Source: Erythroxylum novogranatense (taxonomy: Eukaryota > Streptophyta > Magnoliopsida > Malpighiales > Erythroxylaceae). From it: DNA of 64,000 bases. The notes beneath the pieces are model-generated. The model did no database searches and was not told the DNA's origin. It worked only from the letters and a program-made list of their open reading frames with translations. The position numbers and the translations under genes were made by a program. Shown in pieces: positions 34,480 through 45,700 of the stretch (position 1 is its first letter; each line of letters opens with the position of its first letter). Where the stretch lies: contig CM057225.1 of assembly GCA_029891385.1 (NCBI GenBank), positions 75,913,887 to 75,977,886 on the forward strand. The letters are read 5' to 3'.

Positions 34480-34850
34480 GTCATGTGTTGCTTCCTTTGC
34501 TATTGCAAGAGCTTTGATTTCATCAACGATGTTCTCTACCAATTAATATTTGCTTGTATCCTCCCTTGAGTATAGCCTTCTATTTCTCTCCTTCCATAGA
34601 TCGTAACTTGTGATTATGAAAGATGTTTTAAACAGCTTGCCATCCTTCTTTTCCTGTTTGAAAACTCAGATAATCCAATTTAGCATGACATTGTAGTCAT
34701 AAGAAGTGCAGTAGGCTTCTAGCTTATGAAGCAGTTGCCTCCACACAACTATATATCAAATATGTGCAATTTAAGAAAAGGTGATTCCTGTCTTAATAGC
34801 TTGCATGACTCATAAGTTGGATCAAAGTTGCCATGCCATCTGTCTTTAGT
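34480..34850 (-). pseudogene. LINE reverse-transcriptase tail (zf-RVT region) remnant
   Basis: On the minus strand, SFIITSYDLWKERNRRLYSR (about 34575-34635) followed by VENIVDEIKALAIA matches the plant LINE C-terminus (..IWKERN.R.. then ..I..DI..R). Upstream on that strand, NHLFLNCTYL (about 34755-34790) matches the zinc-knuckle region. Frameshifts and stops throughout. The remainder of the LINE is not recognisable. Confidence 0.72.
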
Positions 34851-35600
34851 GCTTAAACGATTTTTAATGATTGTAAATATTTTTATTTCAAGTTTAGCTT
34901 CTACTTAGTTGTGTTCTTTAGTTTGAACTCTTGTTGTAATAGTTATGGAATCATTAACCTTTATTTTCTTACTATATGATGTTATGATTATTCTTTATTA
35001 CATGATGCAAATTATAATATTTTAAGTATTTTGCATTATTGATAGTTTTATATATGTATGATGATAAAATGAGCTTTTTATATTAATTGTTGTTATTGTT
35101 TTATATGAAATATGTAAAAGAAATATTAATAGAAATAAAGAGATAATTATTATTTTATATTTATATTATTATAATTTTTAGAGACATGGTTGATGTAAAA
35201 TAAAACATTATATAGTTGTAATTTTAAAATTTAGGAGTTATTTTATATTTTCTAAAATTACCTAAAATGGTATCCAGATTGATCATTACTAATACTACAC
35301 CATACTAAAATTAAATATGATACTAACACTGATAGACTATTTATAACATTGTCAATAACAAGAACATAAGAATGTTATTAAGAAGGGAGTTAATTATGTA
35401 ACCTTCTTCAAACATTTTGTCATAGAACTCAACATTAGAAGCTTCGTTGAAATCATGAGTTAGGACAATAGATCATTTTGGAAAAAGTTTAAAGGTAATT
35501 AAATTGGTGCTTTTATGATAGTAGAAGATTTCCCATGAAATCTTCCATTGGTTTCAATGTGGAAGCTTCTATGAAGGAACTTGATTTTGGAGGCATATGG
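34851..35600. other. AT-rich stretch, no gene seen
   Basis: About 750 bp, strongly AT-rich, with no recognisable coding or repeat structure apart from short A/T runs. Confidence 0.4.
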
Positions 35601-35888
35601 GAAATATTACTTAGGGTGTGGAACGATATGAATATATATTTAAAGAGTGAGATTGAAAATGAGTTTTGCAGGGTTATATATATATATATGGAAAATATTA
35701 CTTAGGGTGCCGAAAGATGTGGATGTATATTTAAAGAGTGAGATTGAAAATGAATTTTGCAGGGTTTAACTATATATATATTGAAGGATTTAATTATACA
35801 TATACATATATATATATATATATATATGGAACGGAAAGATGTGGATATACTTTTAAAGAGTGAGATTGAAAATGAATTCTGCAGGGAG
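35601..35888. repeat. Triplicated 75 bp unit with (TA)n tracts
   Basis: Copies at about 35601-35673, 35692-35764 and 35828-35888 share ttaaagagtgagattgaaaa and a tgcaggg end, preceded by gaaagatgtggat. Between them lie (at)n runs of 8-25 bp. Slippage-driven local duplication about 0.9 kb upstream of the AMSH start codon. Confidence 0.88.
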
Positions 35889-35933
35889 GAGTACAATAGA
35901 ACTTATAGAATAGACCGCTATTATCTCAAAATT

Positions 35934-36297
35934 ATGTTTGGTTGGACGAATGTATTAATTTATAATAGAATAGAATGTAAATAAATTTAATATTAAAAAT
36001 TATTGTTTGAGAGAGATAGAAGGGTTGATTATGTAATATGGTGAAATATTGTTTAGAAGAAGAATTTATAATATAATATAGTGAAAAGTTGTTTATTATC
36101 TTGCATTTCATCATAATCTTTTTTAATCGAAGGTTTTTTATTTTTACTGTCTAAGATAGAATGAGACGTAATATGAAACTCTCATCTTTTATCACATTTC
36201 ATTCTATTTCATTATAAACTTCCTCTTAAATAATAAAATAATATTACATTACATTCTATTTTATTAATAAAGTCAACACTAAATACAGCCTAAATAT
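35934..36297. mobile_element. Candidate MITE with diverged terminal inverted repeats
   Basis: The left edge tatgtttggttggacgaatg followed by tattaatttataatagaatag resembles the reverse complement of the right edge (..tttattaataaagtcaac then actaaatacagcct). About 360 bp, AT-rich, no coding. The repeats are diverged and no clean target duplication was found. Confidence 0.45.
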
Positions 36298-36779
36298 TAT
36301 CGTCTATGAGCTATGATGAGGCACGAGAGGCTCTTATCTTTTTTTGCCACCTTGAATGTACACAAATATTTAAAAAAATTAGGATAAATTTTTTTTTGTG
36401 GCTTTTAAGATGGAACTGTCGTTTTTAAAACATTGTGGTATATTCTAAATTCATCCTTTTGCCAATGTTAAATTGCATGAGTTAATTGAATATTTTAAGT
36501 TGTAAAATGTAACGTTGCAAGAAGAGGAGAGAGAGGGTGGGATAGATTGGAATACCGATCAGGATTCAGAACTCAGAAGTCAGTCTGTCAATGTAGGTAA
36601 AAATACCCCAACCAGAAGTTACAACCAAACAAGCCCTCAGATGGAGAAGAATTGACAGATTTACCCTTGTCTAAGAGCCAAAATCACCGCCCCAGTTCTA
36701 CTCCTTTCACGGTCGATTAGCCAAAGCGACCAAAATTAAAAAGGAGGACAAAAATCGGAAAACCAGACTCTAGTCTAGA

Positions 36780-39700
36780 ATGAAACCCTCCTCTTTTTCC
36801 GCTTCTTCTCCGGGTGGAATTAACATTGCGGCAAGCGCTCAGAGGCTTGATGTTGATAATCGAATCTCTCTTATATATTACTATCGGATCGCCGATAATA
36901 TCCTCAAACAGGTAACCTTGTGCGTGATTTGATTGGTTATTTATTTATTCATCGAATTAATTCGGGTCAAGTGTTCTTTTTCTTTGGTTTGCCTTTGGGT
37001 GTTTATACCGAGTCATTTTGAAACTGATGTTGTTGTAATGTAAGTGAATGTGAACGGTTTATCATTTTGGGCAATTTTATGTATGTGAATTTGTTGGCCC
37101 ACGGAGACCTTTTTTGATTGCTCAATTCCTCTTTTTCTTGTATTTTCGGGCTAATTTTTTTAATTGATTGGCAAGTTTACAGAACAAATACATCATACAT
37201 ATGTATATCCCTAAACTTATATAAATTATCATCTTTAGACTCTAGTTTTGAAGTAATACTTTGCTGGATAAACCTGCATATTTCTTAGTTTATTTCTTTC
37301 AGATACCTCCCTTTTTTACTTGTAGTATCTGTCGTACATTTCCATGATAGTCTGGTTGAATTCAAGTTACATTGATAAGTAACTGAAACAAAGAAATTAC
37401 TCTGTTGATTATGATATTAGAGCCATTTCTTAGAAGTGATCTGATGGGAGCGGTGCTGTTAGTTACATTTTAGTTTAACTGCGCCCTAATGCTTTCTTGA
37501 CAATATCCTATAAAACCATGTGAGTTGTAATTGATACAGGTAACTTGAGTTACATTTCGGTTTCTCCGGACTGTCATAATTATTTCAAAATAAAGAATAT
37601 AAGTGATGAAAATATTTCTTATTCCTTTGATCATCTATCTTATCTGCAGGCTGACATTTTTAGAGCAGAGAAGAATACTATTGACCTGTATATTATGCTG
37701 TTAAGGTTTTCAAGGTAAGTAGACATGCTATTTATCCTTGTTCTGTAATTTAATTTAGAAAATCAATTAATAGGAGTTGCAAGGATTGCGGAAATTGGGA
37801 GATGTAAGTTAATTGTGATATTTGATGCATGTAATGATGTGGATATGCATATGTTGATGAAACTGAGAACTTCCGATTGGAATGTTCTGCAGTTACTTTA
37901 ACTTGATTTGAAGCAGGGAACGTATCTGAAATTGCTTTCTACATTTTTGTTTCTTTTCTTTTCATGGCTTTGCCTCAGTTTGGTGTCAGAAACTATACCA
38001 TGTCACCGAGAATATAAGGCATCCTTGCAAAGCAAAAAGGTTTATTTGAAAAAGGTATCCATATGTCCTCCCTTTCTCCATGCAATCATTGTGGTTCTAA
38101 AGTTTGGTTTAACTTGGCTTCATATTCATGTGCAGAGATTATTGACTGCATTGACAGAGCTAGAGGATTTGAAGCCTGCAGTGCAACAAAAGATCAACGA
38201 CCTAAATAGAATTCATACACATCAAGTAAATGGCAGGGGATATAATAATCAAAATGATTCATCAGAGTGGACGCCTGTAAAAAAGAAAACCTTTAGTGGC
38301 TACAATACGAAAAAGGTATATTTAGAGCTTTGTATTTGTGCTTCTGAACTTTGTTGCTAGTAAGATTTTTTACCTGTTGCTCTATCTTCTGTGATTTTGC
38401 ATTTTGAGCAATATCCTACATCTAATAGGCAGTGAGACCAGCTACACAAGAACTCATATATATTGGCTCAATAAATCAACAATTTTCTCAAGACAGGTCT
38501 GTGGAAGAGCAGTTCCGCAAAATGTAAGTATCATTAGAACTATTAGCGGTTCTTTCATATCCTTGTTCTGCTGGAGGGTTTGTAGTGTATGAATAGCTAT
38601 ATAATTTTAAGGATTGATGCAATTTGATTTAGTGACATAGTGTGGGAAGGAAAAACAAAGATAAGTAGAACAGAATAGGCTATAATTGAAGTAGATTGTA
38701 GCTGGAACTTGAAAATAGGGCTTAGGGTTTGTAGAAAAACCTCTAAAAGCATAAAATTATTTGATTGATAAAAGACATACCTTAACATCAAGCATAGGCT
38801 GTCTATTTATACTAGTATAGGACAACTCCTAATAGGAAAAGGAAATACTAAATTAGAAGTCCTAATAGAAACAGGAAATACTAATTAAGAAGTAATATGC
38901 TAATGCTATGATAACTAAGAATCCAAATAACTTAAGAAGTACTAAATAGTAAGAAATCCAATATTAACTAGGAATCTAAACTAAATGCTCCTGCATCAAT
39001 CCCCTCGGGTTGAAAGACTCGACTCAAGTGAAAACCTTCAAAACTTCAAAGATGCAACTCGAGCAACTTTCTTTAACTCTTCTTCGATTATCCAAGTGCT
39101 TTCACTAGTTGGTTTACCCAACCACTTTACTAAGAACTGCTGCATCTTGATTGCCCTCCTTGAACACACTTCTTTGACATCCAAAACACGCTCAATAACA
39201 TCTGGATGCACCCTTGGTAATCGGTCTATCTCGCTCTGCAACTTCAGCCGCTTCCCATCAAATCCTTCAAATGAATATAGGTCGAAACATTAAAGATTGG
39301 GCTGATATGTAGGTCTGGTGGTAGGTCTACAAGATAAGCGTTAGAACTTATTTTCTTCAATATCTTGCACGCCCAAACTTCCTAGACTTGAGCTTGTGAT
39401 AAGTTCCTTAGAAACCTTTCTTTCTTCAAGTATACTAATACCAAGTCTCCTCTTCAAACTCTTTCTCCCTACGATGTTGATTTGTCGCTCTAGCATAGGA
39501 TTGATTGCTAGCCTTCAAAGTTTCCATTACTTCTTTATGAACCTTGCAATTTGATCACCAAGGCTTCACCATCATCGCTAACTCTAGCCTCTTTTGGTAA
39601 TGGCACCAAATCAAGCACATGTTGTGGCTTAAATCCATAGGCAACTTCAAAGGGTGTTTTCTTTGTTGATCTATTCACTGAATTGTTGAAAGCAAATTCG

Positions 39701-42700
39701 GCTTGTGGTATCACAAAATCCCAATTCTTCACATGATTCCCAACAAGACATCTCAACATGTTATCCAAACTCCGATTAATAGATTCAGTTTGGCCATCTG
39801 TTTGTGGATGACAAGTGCTAGAATACTTTAATTCAGTCCCCATCTTTCTCCACAAAATCCTCCAAAAGTGTCCCATAAACTTCACATCCCTATCGGAAAC
39901 AATTGAACTTGGTACGCCATGTAATCTCACCACTTCCTTGAAAAACAAATCAGCAATATGTGTAGCATCGGAAGTCTTGAAACATGGAATAAAATGTACC
40001 ATCTTTGAAAACACTTTAAAACCACCTAGTTGATCAAGCATATAATCCAAACGAGGAATAGGAAATCTGTACTTGACATGTATTTTGTTGATAGCGCAAT
40101 TGTCAACACAAATTCTCCAAGAACCATCCTTTTTTGGAGCAAGTAGAGCTAGACAAGCACAAGGACTTTTACTTTCTCGCACCAGTCCCTTGAATTCCTT
40201 CAACAATTGTTGGATTTCAGGAGGTTGTTGAATCAAATTTCCGGCTTTGTCATCCTTCACAACCTTACTGACTAGAGCATACACCACCTCTGACTCTTCA
40301 CATTCTGATTCAAACCTTTTAGTGCTGTATATCCGCCAACCTTGCCACCTTTTGAAGATTTAGAGGTCTCTTTGGCTTCTTCCTTTAAAGGGTGTAAGGT
40401 GTAAGTCTTGTTGCCTTTACGAAAAGTGTAAGTGTTTGGTTTAGTGAGGTGTTCCATGTCACGGTCATATAACCAAGGTCTGCCCACAAGAATATGGCCA
40501 ACATCCATAGGCACAACATCACACAAAGCTTCATCATCTAGATTTGAACCCATAGTAAATTTGACCAAGCATCTAGAAGTGACTGGAATCTCATGACCTT
40601 TCTTAAGCCAACCAATCTTGTAAGGACGAGGATGCCTTTCAGTGGTAAGTTTAAGTTTTTCTACTGCATCTTTTGAAATAACATTCTCCATGCTACCTCC
40701 ATCGATAACTAGATTGCACACCTTACCTCCACAATTAACACGGGTTCGAAATATGCTACGACGTCTCCAATCTTCCCTTTCGCACTTGTTAGCGATTGTC
40801 ATTACTCGTCGAACCACTAAAGATCCTCCTTGAACTGGGTACACATCTATATCCTCACTTTCTTCCACGCCATCATCATCCACAGGATCTGACACATCCT
40901 CCTCTTCTTTTTCTAGTTCAACAAGGTTCACCCTTCGCTCCGGACAAGCATAAGAAGCATGACCCTTTTCTCCACAAGTAAAACACTGAATCTGTGAGCT
41001 GCTGCCAGCTTTAAAATTATTAGGATTAGAGGTGTTTGCTGCTCCAAACTTTACCAAAGCCTTCCCTTTTTCAATGTTGCCCATATTTCCTCCATTAGCT
41101 TGGCTCATGTTGGCACTCTCACGACTAGTTTTGGGGGCTGATTGACCTGTTTTTTCATTGCAAATAGGTCCAGCACTCCTATGAATAGCTCCATCGATTC
41201 TTCCAAACAAAGGCCTTCTAGAACCATACCTCCAGATTCGTTTTTCTGCCATTAAGGCATGTTGCCTTGCTTCCTCAAGGTTAAACAATCGAACTACTCC
41301 CATCTCATCCCTAAGTGATTGATTCAAACCTGCTAGATATCGAGAGGTCAATTGTTCATTAGTTTCATTCAACCCCACTCGAATTGAGAGGTTGTTAAAC
41401 TCAGCCGTGTATTCCTCCACACTTAAGCTCCTTTGTCTCAACGAATGGAACTTTTCATACAATTCCATTAAGTAATCAGCTGGTAAAAATTGCTTGCGCA
41501 ACTTCGCTTTCATGTGTTCCCAAGTGCTAATTTTAGGCTTGCCTTGTCGTGCACGCTGCTCCTCAACTCGCTTCCACCATTGAAGTGCAGTGCTCTTCAA
41601 TTTAAGCTTAACAAACAACACTTTTCTAGCTTCAGCCATAGGTTTCCATTCAAAATAAGTCTCTAAACTTGCCTCCCAATCCAAATAGTCCTCCACATGC
41701 ATCTTTCCATGAAAATCAGCAACTTCAATTCTAATTCCACCACCATTCAATTCAAGGGCATGCACTAACCTCTCTTCCAATCCACCTCTTACCACATTGT
41801 TTGCGGGTCCAGCTGCATGAAAGGGGTTGTCATCCACTGAATCTGCAGTTTCAGCCTCAAGACTACCTTCCGGTACATCCGAGGGGTCGTGATCGCCTTC
41901 CGGAATCTCCATTCGGGCTGCCACTGGTTTCCGTCGCTGCTGCAAATCTTGCACAGCGCGCGACAAATCTGCAATCATACGTCTCAACTCAGCCATCTCT
42001 CCTTGGTTATCTTGATTTACACGTCCACGTGTTCTACCGCGTCCAACCATAGCTAAGCAATCAAAATCTAAGGATCTAACTTGCTCTGATACCAATTTGA
42101 CGTAGTGTGGGAAGGAAAAACATAGATAAGTAGAACAGAATAGGCTATAATTGAAGTAGATTGTAGCTGGAACTTGAAAATAGGGCTTAGGGTTTGTAGA
42201 AAAACCTCTAAAAGCATAAAATTATTTGATTGATAAAAGACATACCTTAACATCAAGCATAGGCTTTCTATTTATACTAGTATAGGACAACTCCTAATAG
42301 GAAAAGGAAATACTAAATTAGAAGTCCTAATAGAAACAGGAAATACTAATTAAGAAGTAATATGCTAATTCTATGATAACTAAGAATCCAAATAACTTAA
42401 GAAGTACTAAATAGTAAGAAATCCAATATTAACTAGGAATCTAAACTAAATGCTCCTGCATCATTTAGTGTCCAATTTAAGCTTAGGCATCTTAGAGGTC
42501 ACCCAGGGGGACACCCTAAGATTGAATCTCTTGGTACAATTTTTACCTTAAGCTGGTGCATCTAACTCATATATCTACAGTGTTATTGGGGAATCAAATA
42601 TTTGAATCTTTAAGAAAATTGTGTTTGTGAATTCATACATGGCATTCTGCTTTGTCGTTGTTGACTTGTTTATTTGCTTTTACAGATCTTTAAATTTTCC

Positions 42701-45700
42701 ACGCCCAAAGGATGAAACTCTGTCTAGACATTCTATACTGGGTCCTAATGGGCTTCATGGGTGTTGGCAGCCGCCTCGGAGTGTGAAAGGGGTAGGAGAT
42801 TTATCTCTCTCTCTTTTTCTGGTCTTTGACTTCTAAAATTGGGACAACTTTTCTTTTGTAAGTACAGGTGCAATATCCAAAAAACATAGACCTGACTCCT
42901 GTTGAAATCCCAAGGTTAGATTCCTATTCAGATTTTGCTTGTGCTTTATGATCCTTTTCTATAATATTTTGCTGGCTGGACAAATCAAAATAATGGCAAT
43001 AATCTTCTTGAGCCATCTTGTGATTGCACAAAATTCATTCTGTGTAAAGTTCCGAATTTCAAATAAATCTTCTGTGCTTGATGTTATCTAGATTGTTATT
43101 GTCTTTCTGGTTTTTGAATTATATCATTGGATGGCCCTTACATGAAACAGGCTATTGCAAACTGTGGAAAATGGAGTAACAGTCCAGAAAGACTCGGCTA
43201 ATTCAGAACCTGGCAATCTACAGTGGTCTGCAGAAAATGAAGTTCCAGTAAAATCAGACTCTAGCAACTCGGAACCTGAAATATCTAGTTTAGAATCTAG
43301 TCTTACTTTGAGTGATGACAATCAGAGACACCATGCTGAGGAACCATGCGACATGATATCATTTGAAAAAACAGAAACCCTTGTTCACACAGATATTATC
43401 AGGCAACCTTCTCCTTCAGCTGTACTTGCAGAAGTCCAAGATTTGTTCCCTGCAATAACTTCTCAAGTGGCTGAGGCAGAGCAGAAGATGGATAATTCCT
43501 TACCTACTGATTCTGTTCGTTCTGAATCTCCCCTGCAATTGCATATTGTGAGTCCCACAACAATTTTACCTTATGATTATCATTGTTGATATCTCAATGA
43601 ATTTAGCTGTTTTTCAGTCTTCTCTCTGAGAATACATTTTTAAAAAAATCCCAGTTGCCTTTGTTGTTCCTTTTTTCTATTCTAGGCTGCCCAATTTTCC
43701 ACCCCCTCTGTACTTTGGTTGTCCAAATTTTGAGAACTTCACTAATCTTGGAGAATGGAGAAAGTCGGTCTTCTATCCAAAAGTTATTTTATATTCTGAT
43801 GAATGTGATCTTTCTTTGAATTCTGGTGTATGCAAAAACTTTATAGATAGGGTGCATAAACTTCTGTGTTTTGCTGCTTACTAAGTTTATATTTGTAGTC
43901 AACAACAATGATGGACAATTTCATGAAGCTGGCAAAATCAAATACTGACAGAAATTTAGAAACCTGTGGGGTCCTGGCTGGTTCACTTGTAAGCGCTTGT
44001 ACCTAAAGATGAATGCATGTATTTGTCACATTGCATTAGTACTAATTGGTTGTATTTTTCCGCTTTGCAGAAAAACAGGAAGTTCTATGTTACAGCTCTT
44101 ATTATTCCGAAGCAGGAATCAACGTCAGATTCAGTATGACAGTTACTTTATTGCAGGGAACAAAATTCTTGTGATTTTCCTTTCACTGCAATTTTCCCTG
44201 ATGTAAATGCATTCATTGTTCTCAGTGCCAGGCCACTAATGAAGAAGAAATATTTGAAGTTCAGGATAAGCGATCTCTTTTCCCTCTGGGATGGATTCAT
44301 GTGAGTTCATTTCTTTGTCGATCATTTACTGTTCTTTCAGCCAGTTGTTCTGTGTAGCCTAACTTCTATTGCCTTGTTTTCCTGTTGGGGTTTCTCCACC
44401 TCATCACTCACTGCTATTTTTCTTTCAGCTGCTTTTGCCTGAATGCATCTGAGTTGAACTTGTAAAGTGTAAATAGCTCTGTTGTTTTTGGTTAAAAGTG
44501 TTTCTTGGGGCACGTTGACTTATCACTGTTCCATTTATGCTTATCCTCGTTGAAATTAATTTATATTTGTTATAGCATCAGTCTTCTTCTCCTGGAAATG
44601 TAGATGGAACATTCATGCTTCCCTTTCTCTCCTTGATTCATGAGCCAACAGCTATTTTTGTTGTTGAGTGCAAGATCAGCTGTTGAATTTGATGATAGTC
44701 ATTCCCGTGTGTAATGTTATGCTGGGGAAAGAATTCAAGAATTTAACATTTGATGGTTTAGGCAAGAATTCTTCAGCCTATGATCTCTGTTGCATTCCAC
44801 AATTATTGTCATATTCTCTTGAAAATAATCAAATCTTTGGTATTCATTCATGCAACGATAAGGTGTCTCACAGTAGAAATTTGTTTTTTCCAGTTTTCAT
44901 TTGGTTGCATCGTCTATGTCTAACGTTCTCCGGTGAACTGTGAACATGCATTTTCAACAATTATGCACAAATCAACTTCGAGTCCAATATTTTACGAGTG
45001 ATTGCATCTTCTAAATGTATCTAATCGGCAAAATTATAATGTTAAAAGTCCTTTGATTTAAGTTTTGATTATTGTTATAATTCTAACGAATCACTTTACC
45101 CTAATGTTGCAAATTCCAGACACATCCTACACAATCTTGTTTCATGTCTTCGATTGATGTTCACACCCATTACTCATATCAGGTGAGTGATTCTTATTAC
45201 TATTTTAAAGTTGATACTTCATGTCATACTCTAAATGTAAAATTCGTCTTCTAGTCTGGTAACATCAAATGGTTGTCTTAGGAGTTATGTTTGGAGTCTT
45301 ATCGTAGGCTTATCAATTGATGCCAATTTTTTGCTTTCCTTGGGGTGGACTCTCGTATACTATTGGCAACTTAGGTGGAACAATAGGACAGATCAGTTCC
45401 TTCTATCCTAACTGCAGAAAATACTTTAGGTGTTTCCAACATTTCTGTCCTGAGTGTAAAAGGAGTAGGCTAATATGACTTGAATCAACTTACAACTACT
45501 GAAGCAAACATGAATGTCATAAAACCCACAAGATTAACACAAGGTGAATAGATGCAGAGACAACGCCTTTTTGCTTACTTGAAATGAATTAATTACTGAT
45601 GGATAAAACCATCCTTCCCTGTAGCTTGTTAATTCTACCAAATTTTCACGTGCCTTAAAAATCTTGTGGGATGTCCATTTGTTTTATAAAGAGTTTGAGG

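Larger units (their letters stand above)
38633..42463 (-). mobile_element. Internally deleted Gypsy chromovirus in AMSH intron 5
   Basis: Complete insertion of 3831 bp: two 366 bp LTRs, primer site, gag-protease, fused pol fragment, chromodomain remnant and flanking TTTAG. The LTRs differ at only 4 positions, so the insertion is young. Short LTRs, chromodomain and gag style suggest a Reina-like chromovirus (lineage from memory). It lies antisense to the host gene and must be spliced out with intron 5. Confidence 0.95.

Noticed and set aside
37908..38360. 150-codon frame covering AMSH exons 3 and 4
   Set aside because: It reads through introns; splice sites and phase give the AMSH exons instead.
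40600..40760. Protease D-G-G-S thought to be an inactivating change in the chromovirus
   Set aside because: This variant is, as I remember the lineage, the normal form in such gag-protease proteins, so it is not evidence of decay.
40642..42052. Plus-strand frames opposite the chromovirus gag
   Set aside because: Shadows of the well-supported minus-strand Gag-protease frame.
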